Positions 1 to 8,866 of a DNA stretch of 63,764 nt are shown in pieces. Where the stretch lies: assembly GCA_015064635.1 (NCBI GenBank), contig SVRV01000011.1, forward strand, positions 1 through 63,764, in the 5' to 3' direction. The DNA is from Oscillospiraceae bacterium. GTDB lineage: Bacteria; Bacillota; Clostridia; Oscillospirales; SIG627. Within the stretch, counting starts at the first letter, position 1, and each line of letters starts with the position of its first letter. Made by a program: the position numbers and the translations under genes. The notes beneath the pieces are model-generated. The model saw nothing but the letters and a program-made list of their open reading frames with translations, did no database searches and was not told the origin of the DNA.

Positions 1-586
1 TCTTTTTCCTTGTAGTTTGATCATTATATCTCCTATTCATATTTTGTTTTGTTTGTAGTGTGTTTGTAAAATGTACAGTTGCAGACATAATGATCAACTC
101 CTTTTCTTAATTTGTATTGTAATTATGCCATGATTTTTATGATTAGTCAAGTATAAGCTCGTCGAAAAAGCACCGGGAAAGGTTCACTTCTACTTCCTTG
201 CTCAAAAATGCCGTTTGGCATCTATCAATTAAATTGCTTTTCGCCACCGCGAAAAGCTAACCTTTTCACTATTACCTCTTACCTATTACTTAAAATTCCG
301 TACACGCCGAATTAGTGAAAAGTGAAAAAGTAAAAAATTCCGCACACTCGCGTGTACGGAATTTTTTGGTGGAGACAACTGGAAGCTCAATGCTCCACAG
401 GAGCATTGATGAACCGCGAACCGGATTCCGCCTTCGGCGGAGCCGGTTCGTTCTGTAATTGTCTTCAAATAAAAAAGACGCCTTCGGCGGCTACGAATAA
501 GGATGTTATACCATAAGTAGTTGTTCGGAGCATAGGAGATATGGAGAAATCCATATTTCCTATTGCTTTTCATGGGTATTTTGCCG
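1..586. other. Non-coding structured region at left edge
   Basis: I see no convincing gene here. An open frame on the minus strand (286-618) has low-complexity Arg/Ser-rich sequence and overlaps hairpins, so I reject it. The stretch holds several small hairpins: ATGCC/GGCAT around 208-221, GCTTTTCG/CGAAAAGC at 236-257, GAACCGG/CCGGTTC enclosing CCGCC/GGCGG at 418-449, and a terminator-like hairpin at 332-367. Just inside the terminator, read on the minus strand, the sequence CTCCACCA at 367-374 looks like a tRNA acceptor 3' end with encoded CCA. This is the same 'tRNA end followed by terminator' arrangement found near 62.6 kb. The region is best read as a scar of rearranged tRNA-derived DNA downstream of the macro-domain gene. 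Confidence 0.5.
332..367 (-). terminator. Rho-independent terminator-like hairpin
   Basis: An A-run and AAAAAATTCCG/CGGAATTTTTT arms enclose ACAC/GTGT with one mismatch and a short loop, flanked by A and T runs. It could work on both strands. On the minus strand it would end transcripts from the macro-domain operon, about 220 nt beyond the last stop codon, and directly follows a tRNA-like CCA end. Confidence 0.6.
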
Positions 587-1345
587 TTATACACACATAA
601 GATCGTTGAGCTCGCCAAAGCCTTTGAAGAGTATGCGAATCTTCTGCTTTACGCCTTTCTTTGCGTGTTTGCTTTCACGTTTCCCGATGATGATCTTTTC
701 GATCATCGTATCGCACATTTCAAGGAAATCATCCTCTGATTTCTTCCGCCTTTTGCGCGGAGCCATTGACGGTAGCGCGTTCATACGAATTCGCTCGCTG
801 CTGTAATCGGTATGCCCGTCCATGTAATTATCGTCGATATATTCGGCAATATCGGAGAACAGCTTCTCGCTGATCTTGTATGCCGCCTTGTCAAAGATGA
901 CGATATAGACCGTCATTTCGTTTTCGAGAAGGAAGTCGCTGATAACGTCGATAGCAACCTTCAAGGCTTGATCCTTGGGGTATCCGTACACACCCGATGA
1001 GATAAGCGGGAAAGCGACGGTTTCACAGTTGTTCTCCTTAGCAAGAGCCAGTGATTCTCGGTAGCAGGATTCAAGCAATGCCTTTTCTCCGTGTTTACCA
1101 TCCTCGTAGATAGGACCAACGGTATGTATTACATGTTTCGCAGGCAGATTATAACCGCCCGTGATCTTTGCCTTGCCGGTCTTACAACCGCCAAGTGTTC
1201 TGCACTCGGCAAGCAATTCGGCACCTGCGGCACGGTGAATCGCTCCGTCAACACCTCCACCGCCGAGCAACGACTCGTTGGCGGCGTTAACAATGGCATC
1301 AACCTTCATCTTTGTTATATCGTTTCTTGCTATTTCAAGTGGCAT
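587..1345 (-). CDS. Macro-domain protein, O-acetyl-ADP-ribose deacetylase-like
   Basis: The 252-residue protein has a complete macro domain over about residues 1-165. It shows the ADP-ribose-binding signatures [20 protein letters not shown] near residue 16 and a second phosphate loop, ISSGVYGYP, near residue 115. Macro domains of the YmdB/MacroD class bind ADP-ribose and can remove ADP-ribose or acetyl groups. The C-terminal 80 residues are basic and I do not recognise them; related clostridial proteins often carry a longer C-terminal extension, so the tail may be truncated or replaced at the structured DNA that begins just after the stop (inference). An AGGATGA ribosome site precedes the ATG. 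It is the last gene of the restriction/HEPN operon, 28 bp after the ApeA-like gene, so a role in ADP-ribose turnover during defence is possible but unproven. Confidence 0.85.
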   Translation of the reverse strand: MPLEIARNDITKMKVDAIVNAANESLLGGGGVDGAIHRAAGAELLAECRTLGGCKTGKAKITGGYNLPAKHVIHTVGPIYEDGKHGEKALLESCYRESLALAKENNCETVAFPLISSGVYGYPKDQALKVAIDVISDFLLENEMTVYIVIFDKAAYKISEKLFSDIAEYIDDNYMDGHTDYSSERIRMNALPSMAPRKRRKKSEDDFLEMCDTMIEKIIIGKRESKHAKKGVKQKIRILFKGFGELNDLMCV

Positions 1346-1373
1346 AATATTTCATCCTAAATTTCACTTAATA

Positions 1374-2801
1374 TTACGATTGTGATCCGTGCTGAGTTTT
1401 AGATATCTTTGAAATCTCTAAACTTTGCGAAACGTTACCCCATCTTTCGGTAATTTTCTTTTTTATTTCTCCATTTGTTTCAACAAAACCGAGTTCCAAT
1501 AAAATGTAATACTCTAAGATTTCAATCAATACCGTATTGTATGTTTGCAATTCTTCTTGAGAAAGAACTCTATACTTTTCCTTTATACCTTCATCGTAAT
1601 GAATATAATAATTTCTGGAATGAGCAATGATTGACGGGAAATCTTTATAATTAATATCGCCGGTATCAAAATGTATTTTCCATTCAGCAATTAATAGATC
1701 CGCAAGTCTGCTTTCAAGAGTGATAAACCTGCTGCTATGTGCCAATAAATATGTTTTATATTCGTCAGCACGTGTTTCTCCAAAAGAAGATAAAAGGTTA
1801 TCAACTCGCTGCTTGAATTCATCGATGTCGTTAGTGACAAAACGGGAATGATATGTCTCTAATGCTTGAACCAAATTGAGAAACACTCTTGTTTCAGAAC
1901 TCTTTTCAACATAAAAAGGTTCTAAAAACAATTCGATTATTGGTGCTAATTTATCGTGCTTTGAAAAGTAATTTTCGAATGAATTTTGTTTTATTAGTTC
2001 TCCCAAATTAATCCATTTCCACCTACGTTTTCGGGAAGATATTTTCATTTCATGTTCTTTTATATCTTCTCCATAAACCGTTATATTGCGTTCAATATTT
2101 CTTTCTCCATAATTATCAAATAATTCATGAGAACAAACACTAACAGCCTCAACATTTATTCTTCTTCGAGTTGATATTTCTAATAATCGCTTTAACTTTT
2201 CAAATATTTTATTAAACTGAAGAAGTGTTTGTTCATCCTCAAAGATTATTTCAATAACACCGTGTTGTTTTAACTCAATCTTTTCAGTCAACAATTCTCT
2301 ATCAATACATGGCAAAAAAGAACCATATACTAAATAATTAATGGTAAATTTTTCGCTACTATATATTTGCTTTTTGACGTCTTCTTTTTTGCTTTTTACT
2401 TCATAGTTTTCGCCTATACAATAGGCAGATTCTTCACCCCACTCGATTATATCTGAAAGGGTATAATGAGCTTTATAAAAAGTTTGTTCCGTTTGTCCTT
2501 TTTCACCGATGCCACAAAGAATATATGAAGCATCAAAAGTAAACACGGTTGTGCTATAAGATATCATATCTTCCGTGTTTATCCTTCTCAAATCAAGCAA
2601 AGTGAATTTGAATCCGGAATCCAATTGCCCACATAAATATGGCAATTCCAAAGGAACCTCCAAAAAACTTCCTATCCTATTTTTGTTTTTGACATTGATT
2701 TTTAATATTATGCCGCCCTCTTTTTCGTTGTAATATAAATCACACTGATATTCTTTGTCGGCACAATATACTTTTCCACTACCTCTATACGGAAGTTCCA
2801 T
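1374..2801 (-). CDS. ApeA-like HEPN-domain abortive-infection protein
   Basis: The 475-residue protein matches the general plan of ApeA-type anti-phage proteins. A beta-rich N-terminal domain (about residues 1-260) is followed by a helical C-terminal HEPN domain (about 300-445). Signatures in the HEPN part are LVQALETYHSRF, typical of this family, and HSRNYYIHYD, which contains the RNase-type R-X4-H motif (R396, H401). HEPN proteins with this motif cut RNA, and ApeA members stop phage growth by abortive infection (known for the family). There is no signal peptide or membrane segment. It lies 16 bp downstream of an unknown gene and 28 bp upstream of the macro-domain gene, in one operon with a restriction-modification enzyme, which fits a defence role. 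Confidence 0.75.
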   Translation of the reverse strand: MELPYRGSGKVYCADKEYQCDLYYNEKEGGIILKINVKNKNRIGSFLEVPLELPYLCGQLDSGFKFTLLDLRRINTEDMISYSTTVFTFDASYILCGIGEKGQTEQTFYKAHYTLSDIIEWGEESAYCIGENYEVKSKKEDVKKQIYSSEKFTINYLVYGSFLPCIDRELLTEKIELKQHGVIEIIFEDEQTLLQFNKIFEKLKRLLEISTRRRINVEAVSVCSHELFDNYGERNIERNITVYGEDIKEHEMKISSRKRRWKWINLGELIKQNSFENYFSKHDKLAPIIELFLEPFYVEKSSETRVFLNLVQALETYHSRFVTNDIDEFKQRVDNLLSSFGETRADEYKTYLLAHSSRFITLESRLADLLIAEWKIHFDTGDINYKDFPSIIAHSRNYYIHYDEGIKEKYRVLSQEELQTYNTVLIEILEYYILLELGFVETNGEIKKKITERWGNVSQSLEISKISKTQHGSQS

Positions 2802-2817
2802 GTTTTTTCACCTCAAT

Positions 2818-3825
2818 TCAACTTGTATGTATTTTGTTGACTAAACGCATCACTCGCGAGTTATAATAATCCGCATCGAAAAATAAATCCCTTGGATAAC
2901 ATAGGCGGTAGTATGTTTTTTCTTTGTACAATTGTAAACATACACCATTTGTTTTTTCATAAAAAGTCAATTCGTTATCATTCAAAAAGATTAACTGTAT
3001 GTGCAAGTGCCTATTTGCAGTTTTATCCAACAATCTGCTAATAGCGTCTATAATATTGTTCGTTTCCGACACGATAAGCTTCTGATAATTGCTCATTAAT
3101 TGTTTCCAGTAATCAGAGTTACGTGTAACTTCAACAGAGGATTTATCTGTCGCATATCCTCCACCTATTACACCATAAATGGTTTCGTCACCAACTTCAA
3201 CAAATGTAGTAATCCCTGCTTTTCTAAGCGCCCCATAATCAGCATCCGTTACTTTTTGAGATAATACACCTTGAATTTTATTGGTAGCAATAAGATTCGG
3301 CCAATTATTATGCAAAATTTTGATCATTTCCTGTGTTGAGTACAAATTTGATTTAGAGTGTGGATATATTTGTATTAAATACGCTATATCCTCAGTAAAG
3401 AACACAAATAATTCAAAATCACTACGTTTCACAAAACCATCGCGATTTTTTCTTTTGCTCAGATGAAAATGATGTATATTCCAATCAAATAATAATAAAT
3501 CTTTATACCCCGGGTCCAATATCGTCTTACTCATATACATACTGAGGCTTTGACCATGTATAATTTTTTCTTCGATTTCCTTGAGTGCTTCACTATATTG
3601 GGGTGGACACACAAATTCCTTTGATTTTAATATTGTTCGTGGCATGTTGGTTACTAATCGTTTTTGAACGTTAAAAAACAATCTAATCCAATCTTCTTCT
3701 GTTTTATCAGCAACCTCGAATCCCATTTCATACAAACGGTGTTTGGATATGTTTTGTAAATCACTCAATAAATCAATTTCGATGGAATACTTATTTTTCT
3801 CGAGCACAGAATTCTTGAAAATCAT
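2818..3825 (-). CDS. Unrecognised protein in defence operon
   Basis: I do not recognise this 335-residue soluble protein. It has no signal peptide or membrane span. Visible features are a His- and aromatic-rich stretch, DWNIHHFHLSKRKNRDG near residue 114, then RSDFELFVFF, and LIQIYPH followed later by LHNNWPNL. The clustered histidines and acidic residues could form an active or metal site, but that is a guess. The gene sits between the MmeI-like enzyme (40 bp upstream) and the ApeA-like HEPN gene (16 bp downstream) on the same strand, so co-transcription is very likely. By association it may be a defence effector or toxin partner of the HEPN protein. Confidence 0.6.
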   Translation of the reverse strand: MIFKNSVLEKNKYSIEIDLLSDLQNISKHRLYEMGFEVADKTEEDWIRLFFNVQKRLVTNMPRTILKSKEFVCPPQYSEALKEIEEKIIHGQSLSMYMSKTILDPGYKDLLLFDWNIHHFHLSKRKNRDGFVKRSDFELFVFFTEDIAYLIQIYPHSKSNLYSTQEMIKILHNNWPNLIATNKIQGVLSQKVTDADYGALRKAGITTFVEVGDETIYGVIGGGYATDKSSVEVTRNSDYWKQLMSNYQKLIVSETNNIIDAISRLLDKTANRHLHIQLIFLNDNELTFYEKTNGVCLQLYKEKTYYRLCYPRDLFFDADYYNSRVMRLVNKIHTS

Positions 3826-3865
3826 TTTACCACCAGCATTATCAATGAATTAAATTTATTTTTTC

Positions 3866-6622
3866 TTATACCAAACTTTGATACATCTTCATAAGCTCCG
3901 CAACACAAGTACTCTCGGTCATGCTCTTTACATCAAAGCCATACGCTTGCATAACGGCGCGGTCGTTAGCCTGGTGAGCCTTACGGAGCTCCGGAGGCAT
4001 AGCAACTTCGTCGTAAAGGTCCGCTAAAGAGCAATCGGGGTAAAGAGCACGGGCATCAAGAATCGCCTGTGCTGTTTCCTCAATCTTCTTTTTCTGCTCG
4101 GCGGTAGGATTACACCACGGGAAATTGTTATAGACTATCTTAATTGAATAATCATATCTCATTTCCAATCTACCGCAAACAGCACGCATCCATGCCATAT
4201 GTACATTTGACTCCAAAATGCCAAAATGATATAATTCAGCATTCGGCATCAATCTAAGTTTGTTGCTACAAAGAACACTATCATCCATATATCCCATAGG
4301 AACATATTTTCGTTTTTCTGAAGAAACTTCCGGTATTACAACAAACTTGCCAACAGGCATATTTTCCGTTTGGAAACGGGTAGGCGTGTCTGCCAATTTT
4401 AATGTAGCTGCTCTTTTGCTTGTTAATCTAAATTCTCGAACGGCTTGAACTCGTTTTAAGCATTCAGGCATTTTTCTTAGTTCATTAGGAGAACATTCAC
4501 CCAACCACAGACAATATCGCGGTTCTTGATTTATGAACTCTTGAGCACCATACCAAGGTTTAAACCACTTTTCAGATTGTGGTTCTTTCTTTATAAACTC
4601 GTTTTTTTCTTCTAAAGAAAACAGATAATTTCCATCATCTATAGGTTGATTTCCCATAGCAATGCTTGGCACATTACATAAAGGTGCGCTTCTGTTTTCT
4701 ATAAACACATTGTTAGCATCAACTAAATAACCATTGATGTTATTAACTACAAGGGGACGCTCAGCTGAATATATAACTTTAGGTCTATAAGATGAAGCAC
4801 AACTAAATCCAACAATAACACAATGAACATGAGCCTTAATGCTTGCCTCGCTATCCCAACGGAATGTACGATGTGCAAAATCGATATGAATCCCTTCTTC
4901 AAAAAGAGGTTTCCAAAGGGTAGCAACACTTTCACCTTGTGAGATAGAGTTTGTTGACACCAACGCTGTGCGAATATATGTACCTTTCATAAGCTCAGAA
5001 GCTTTTTTATACCAACATGAAACGTAATCAAGATTACCTGAATTTTTCCATTTTTCTCCGAACACGTCAAATAACTCGTCTTTTTGTTCTTTGTTCATCC
5101 AACGTGCACCAACGAAAGGCGGATTACCCATAATGTAATCAAGCTTGTCCTTCGGTACGACGGTTTCCCAATCGGTACGAAGAGCGTTGCCTTCTACAAT
5201 GTTGGCATAAGATTTCAAGGGAAGAAAATCGAGGGACATATTTACAATGTCCTCTGTCTCTTTGAGCATCTGGCTTTCTGCAATCCAAAGCGCAGTTTTC
5301 GAAACGGTTACGGCAAAGTCATTGATCTCAATGCCGTAAAATTGACCGATGGACACCTTGATAATGCCGTCAAAGCCGAGCATGATCTGTCCTTCGTTTA
5401 TAATTTCAAGCGCCTCGTTCTCCAAACGACGCAGAGAAATATAGGTTTCGGTTAAGAAGTTACCGGAACCACAGGCGGGATCAAAGAACGTAAGCTTAGA
5501 CAGCTTTTCGCGGAAAACTTCTGCTTTATCGTTGCGAATCTTGGGTACTTTCAGTGCCTTGATCTCTGCAAGCTCTTCGCGAAGTTCATCTAGGAACAGC
5601 GGATCAATCACCTTATGAATATTCTCAATGGAGGTATAGTGCATACCGCCGCTACGACGGGTTTCGGGGTTCAAGGTGGACTCAAATACGGCACCGAAGA
5701 TAGTAGGGCTGATCTGCGACCAGTCGAAATCTTCGCTTGCATTGTGCAGGAGCAAATCGACAATATCCTGCGTCATATTGGGAATCTCAATATTTTCGTC
5801 AGCAAACAAGCCACCATTGACGTAAGGAAATGCTGCCAAAGCGTCATCTATATAAGGATCACGCTCTTCGGTTTTGGTATCGAGCACACGGAAAAGGTCA
5901 ATGAGTGCACGGCGCACATCCTTGACATTAAAGCTCTTTATGTAGTTGTGGAACTTCAGATGGCCACCGAAAATACCAGCGTCCTCCGCATAAAGGCAGA
6001 ATACGAGACGGACACAAAGCATATTCAAGCTGCGCAGAGTTTCTTCACTGTCGGGATGAATGTACTGCTTGAGTATTGCATCGTACAGCTTGCCGACGAG
6101 TTCACCGGCTTTAATGGAGATCTGTTCCTCGCGGTGCAGAAGCTCGCTCTTTTCTTCCACAAGGAACTGCAGACGGTAGTATTCCTTGCCGAGATCCTTA
6201 AGCATTATGCTTTCCGGTTCACCCGTAGGCTTCTCCATATCGTAAATAAGGAACTCCTCAAAATTACAGGTGATGATCCAACGTGGACGCTGCGAATAAG
6301 GCAGTGCCGCCGAATATCTCTGCGCTTGTTGAAAGGGATTGAGCAAAGTACCATCCGATTGACGAATGGGGCTACGCAAATTGAGTCCCTTCTTTTTCTG
6401 CTCAATGAGCACATGGGTAGAAGGGATATGACCGTCAATAAAGCTTGTGTGGTCCAGCTTTACACGTTCCTCAAACAATATAAACTTTTCGGGTTCCGCA
6501 ACGCCTAAAACGTCACGGGCAAGAGAAAGCCAAAAGGACTGGCTGTCACTCTTTTCGTCACCACGATCTTTCCAATATTCCGCAAAAGCCTTTGCGGCTC
6601 TTTTTCTATCCATATCTGTCAT
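3866..6622 (-). CDS. Type IIL restriction-modification enzyme, MmeI-like
   Basis: This 918-residue protein is almost exactly the length of MmeI (919, from memory) and has the same domain order: N-terminal nuclease, helical linker, adenine methyltransferase, target recognition domain and C-terminal tail. The nuclease motif is visible as D63 followed by E74-Q75-K76. The methyltransferase has motif I DPACGSGNFL at 381-390 and motif IV NPPF at 500-503, typical of N6-adenine methylation. Enzymes of this class methylate one strand of an asymmetric site and cut about two turns away with a single polypeptide, so no separate specificity subunit is needed. All key residues are present, so it should be active. 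It is the first gene of the defence operon, with its promoter at 6662-6690 and a GGAGC ribosome site. Confidence 0.88.
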   Translation of the reverse strand: MTDMDRKRAAKAFAEYWKDRGDEKSDSQSFWLSLARDVLGVAEPEKFILFEERVKLDHTSFIDGHIPSTHVLIEQKKKGLNLRSPIRQSDGTLLNPFQQAQRYSAALPYSQRPRWIITCNFEEFLIYDMEKPTGEPESIMLKDLGKEYYRLQFLVEEKSELLHREEQISIKAGELVGKLYDAILKQYIHPDSEETLRSLNMLCVRLVFCLYAEDAGIFGGHLKFHNYIKSFNVKDVRRALIDLFRVLDTKTEERDPYIDDALAAFPYVNGGLFADENIEIPNMTQDIVDLLLHNASEDFDWSQISPTIFGAVFESTLNPETRRSGGMHYTSIENIHKVIDPLFLDELREELAEIKALKVPKIRNDKAEVFREKLSKLTFFDPACGSGNFLTETYISLRRLENEALEIINEGQIMLGFDGIIKVSIGQFYGIEINDFAVTVSKTALWIAESQMLKETEDIVNMSLDFLPLKSYANIVEGNALRTDWETVVPKDKLDYIMGNPPFVGARWMNKEQKDELFDVFGEKWKNSGNLDYVSCWYKKASELMKGTYIRTALVSTNSISQGESVATLWKPLFEEGIHIDFAHRTFRWDSEASIKAHVHCVIVGFSCASSYRPKVIYSAERPLVVNNINGYLVDANNVFIENRSAPLCNVPSIAMGNQPIDDGNYLFSLEEKNEFIKKEPQSEKWFKPWYGAQEFINQEPRYCLWLGECSPNELRKMPECLKRVQAVREFRLTSKRAATLKLADTPTRFQTENMPVGKFVVIPEVSSEKRKYVPMGYMDDSVLCSNKLRLMPNAELYHFGILESNVHMAWMRAVCGRLEMRYDYSIKIVYNNFPWCNPTAEQKKKIEETAQAILDARALYPDCSLADLYDEVAMPPELRKAHQANDRAVMQAYGFDVKSMTESTCVAELMKMYQSLV

Positions 6623-6661
6623 AATTAAGCTCCTAAAGAGTTTGTAATTTTTACTTCTTTT

Positions 6662-6690
6662 ATTTTACCATAAAGAATAACTTTTTACAA
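6662..6690 (-). promoter_or_regulatory. Promoter of the restriction/HEPN operon
   Basis: Read on the minus strand, TTGTAA (6690-6685) and TAAAAT (6667-6662) are separated by exactly 17 bp. The -10 box lies 39 bp before the start codon of the MmeI-like gene. Confidence 0.55.
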
Positions 6691-6726
6691 TATAAACGTT
6701 TGATTCCTCTATTTACGATATCAATT

Positions 6727-6780
6727 TGTCGTAAGGCTCAAAGAATGTTCACGAGTTCATTTGTCGTAAATCTGTCGTAA
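6727..6780. repeat. Three direct TGTCGTAA repeats
   Basis: TGTCGTAA occurs at 6727-6734, 6762-6769 and 6773-6780, all in the same orientation; the last two are 11 bp apart. They lie between the lysS terminator and the promoter of the restriction operon, so they may be operator sites for that operon. No regulator gene is visible beside them. Confidence 0.4.
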
Positions 6781-6814
6781 ATCTCATTTTTGAGCAATAT
6801 TTTGGATTAACAAA

Positions 6815-6849
6815 AAGCCGAAAACGCTTAGAATAAGCGTTTTCGGCTT
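6815..6849 (-). terminator. Terminator of the ftsE-lysS operon
   Basis: A perfect 16-bp stem (AAGCCGAAAACGCTTA and its complement) with a GAA loop is followed by a T-run on the minus strand. It starts 4 bp after the lysS stop codon. Confidence 0.9.
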
Positions 6850-6853
6850 GATT

Positions 6854-8359
6854 TTACTCTGCAAGTGTCTTCATCGTGGGGAAGAGAAGCACATCACGGA
6901 TAGCAGCTGAGTCGGTAAGGAGCATACAGAGTCTGTCGATACCGTAGCCGATACCACCCGTGGGAGGCATACCGATTTCAAGTGCATTCATGAAGTCCTC
7001 GTCTGTGCGATTTGCTTCTTCATCACCCTGTGCGAGAAGCTCTTCTTGAGCCTTAAAACGCTCTCTCTGGTCAATGGGGTCATTGAGCTCGGAATAAGCG
7101 TTACACATTTCCCAACCGTTCATGAACATTTCAAAACGCTCAACAAGTGCGGGGTCTGAAGGCTTCTTCTTTGTGAGGGGAGATATCTCAATGGGATGGT
7201 CTGTTACGAAGGTGGGCTGAATGAGGTGGTGCTCTGCAAATTCTTCGAAGAAGAGGGAAAGGATGTCACCCTTCTTGTGTCTGTCCTCATAGTGAACATT
7301 GTGCTCATCAGCAATCTTCTTTGCTTCCTCATCTGTCTTTATTTCGCTGAAGTCAACGCCCGAATACTTCTTTACAGCTTCGGTCATTGTAATTCTTTCA
7401 AAGGGCTTGCCAAGGTCCATTTCAACACCGTTGTAAACGATTGTTGTTGTACCGAGAACTTCCTTTGCAACATGACGGAAAAGATTTTCCGTAAGGTCCA
7501 TCATTCCGTTGTAGTCTGTGTATGCCTGGTAGAGCTCCATGAGGGTGAATTCGGGATTATGACGTGTGTCAAGTCCTTCGTTACGGAATACTCTTCCGAT
7601 TTCATATACCTTTTCAAGACCGCCTACAATAAGACGCTTGAGGTAAAGCTCAAGAGAGATTCTGAGCTTGAAATCCTCGTCAAGTGCGTTGAAGTGAGTT
7701 TCAAAGGGACGAGCAGCAGCACCGCCTGCGTTTGAAACGAGCATGGGTGTCTCAACCTCAATAAAGCCCTGAGCATCAAGGAATTTACGGATTGTGCTGA
7801 TAATCTTTGAACGCTTGATAAATGTATCCTTTACCTCGGGATTCATGATAAGGTCAACGTATCTCTGACGGTAACGCATATCTGTATTTGTAAGACCGTG
7901 GTACTTTTCGGGAAGAATCTGAAGGCTCTTCGAGAGAAGAACAAGCTTTTCTGCATGAACAGAGGTTTCACCCGTCTTTGTCTTGAACACATATCCTTCA
8001 ACACCTATGATGTCACCAAGGTCAAGCTTTTTGAACTTGGCATATTCCTCTTCACCGAGGCTGTCACGGGAAACGTAACACTGAATTTTTCCCTGAAGGT
8101 CCTGCACACTGCAGAAGGATGCCTTACCCATAATTCTCTTTGACATCATTCTTCCTGCAATGGAAACGTGCTGATTTTCAAGTGCTTCAAAACTTGCCTT
8201 TATATCTTCACTGTGATGTGTCTGGTCATACTTTGTGATTACAAAAGGGTCTTCGCCTGCTTCCTGCAAAGCGGCAAGCTTCTCATGTCTTATGCGGATA
8301 AGGTCGTTTACGTTAACCTCTTCCGCTTGTGTATTTACATTGTTTTCCATATCTGCCAT
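6854..8359 (-). CDS. lysS: Lysyl-tRNA synthetase, class II
   Basis: The enzyme charges tRNA-Lys with lysine using ATP. It has the N-terminal OB-fold anticodon-binding domain (about residues 50-165) and the class II catalytic core. Motif 2 is visible in [20 protein letters not shown], and motif 3 in [13 protein letters not shown] near the C-terminus; [12 protein letters not shown] is a typical LysRS segment. Length (about 501 residues) is normal. I chose the ATG at 8359 because an AAAGG ribosome site lies 8 bp upstream; an upstream GTG at 8368 overlaps that site. It is the last gene of the operon, just 15 bp after greA, and is followed by a strong terminator. The greA-lysS pairing is common in Firmicutes. 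Confidence 0.97.
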   Translation of the reverse strand: MADMENNVNTQAEEVNVNDLIRIRHEKLAALQEAGEDPFVITKYDQTHHSEDIKASFEALENQHVSIAGRMMSKRIMGKASFCSVQDLQGKIQCYVSRDSLGEEEYAKFKKLDLGDIIGVEGYVFKTKTGETSVHAEKLVLLSKSLQILPEKYHGLTNTDMRYRQRYVDLIMNPEVKDTFIKRSKIISTIRKFLDAQGFIEVETPMLVSNAGGAAARPFETHFNALDEDFKLRISLELYLKRLIVGGLEKVYEIGRVFRNEGLDTRHNPEFTLMELYQAYTDYNGMMDLTENLFRHVAKEVLGTTTIVYNGVEMDLGKPFERITMTEAVKKYSGVDFSEIKTDEEAKKIADEHNVHYEDRHKKGDILSLFFEEFAEHHLIQPTFVTDHPIEISPLTKKKPSDPALVERFEMFMNGWEMCNAYSELNDPIDQRERFKAQEELLAQGDEEANRTDEDFMNALEIGMPPTGGIGYGIDRLCMLLTDSAAIRDVLLFPTMKTLAE

Positions 8360-8374
8360 TTTTATCACCTTTTA

Positions 8375-8845
8375 TTACTTGTTGTGAGTAACTTCCTTAA
8401 TTGTAAGAGTTGATTTTCCCGCAGGGGTATCAAATTCAACTGTTTCACCTACAGCTTTACCGAAAAGTGCGGCACCGATAGGGGATTCATTTGAAATTTT
8501 GCTTTCAAGGAAATTTGCCTCTGCAGCACCTACGATTATGTAGGTTTCCTCATCTCCGTCCTCGTCAACAACTGTAACTGTTGAGCCAAAGCCTATGGCG
8601 TTTGATGTCTTAGCACTCTCAATAACCTCAACATTTTTGAGCATTTCTTCAAGCTCAAGGATTCTTCCTTCAACCTTTGCCTGCTCGTTCTTGGCTTCGT
8701 CGTATTCACTGTTTTCCGAAAGGTCGCCGAAAGCTCTTGCTTTTTTAAGATCTTCACCAACCTTTACACGGGTGACGGTTTTTAACTCGTTGAGCTCGTC
8801 CTGAAGCTTTTGGAGTCCTTCTTTTGTAACTATTGTCTTCTTCAT
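8375..8845 (-). CDS. greA: Transcription elongation factor GreA
   Basis: GreA enters the secondary channel of RNA polymerase and stimulates cleavage of backtracked RNA. The 156-residue length is typical. The N-terminal coiled coil carries the acidic tip ARAFGDLSENSEYDEAKNEQ, with the DLSENSEY signature that supplies the catalytic acidic residues. The C-terminal FKBP-like domain runs from about residue 80 to the end and includes NESPIGAALFGKAVGE. The gene lies between the S41 protease (21 bp gap) and lysS, so it is read in the same operon. Confidence 0.97.
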   Translation of the reverse strand: MKKTIVTKEGLQKLQDELNELKTVTRVKVGEDLKKARAFGDLSENSEYDEAKNEQAKVEGRILELEEMLKNVEVIESAKTSNAIGFGSTVTVVDEDGDEETYIIVGAAEANFLESKISNESPIGAALFGKAVGETVEFDTPAGKSTLTIKEVTHNK

Positions 8846-8866
8846 GTCAGTATATCTCCTGTAACA

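Noticed and set aside
286..618. Minus-strand open frame of 110 codons at the left edge
   Set aside because: Arg/Ser/Phe-rich, overlaps hairpins and a terminator, and no ribosome site or family; likely read from tRNA-scar DNA.
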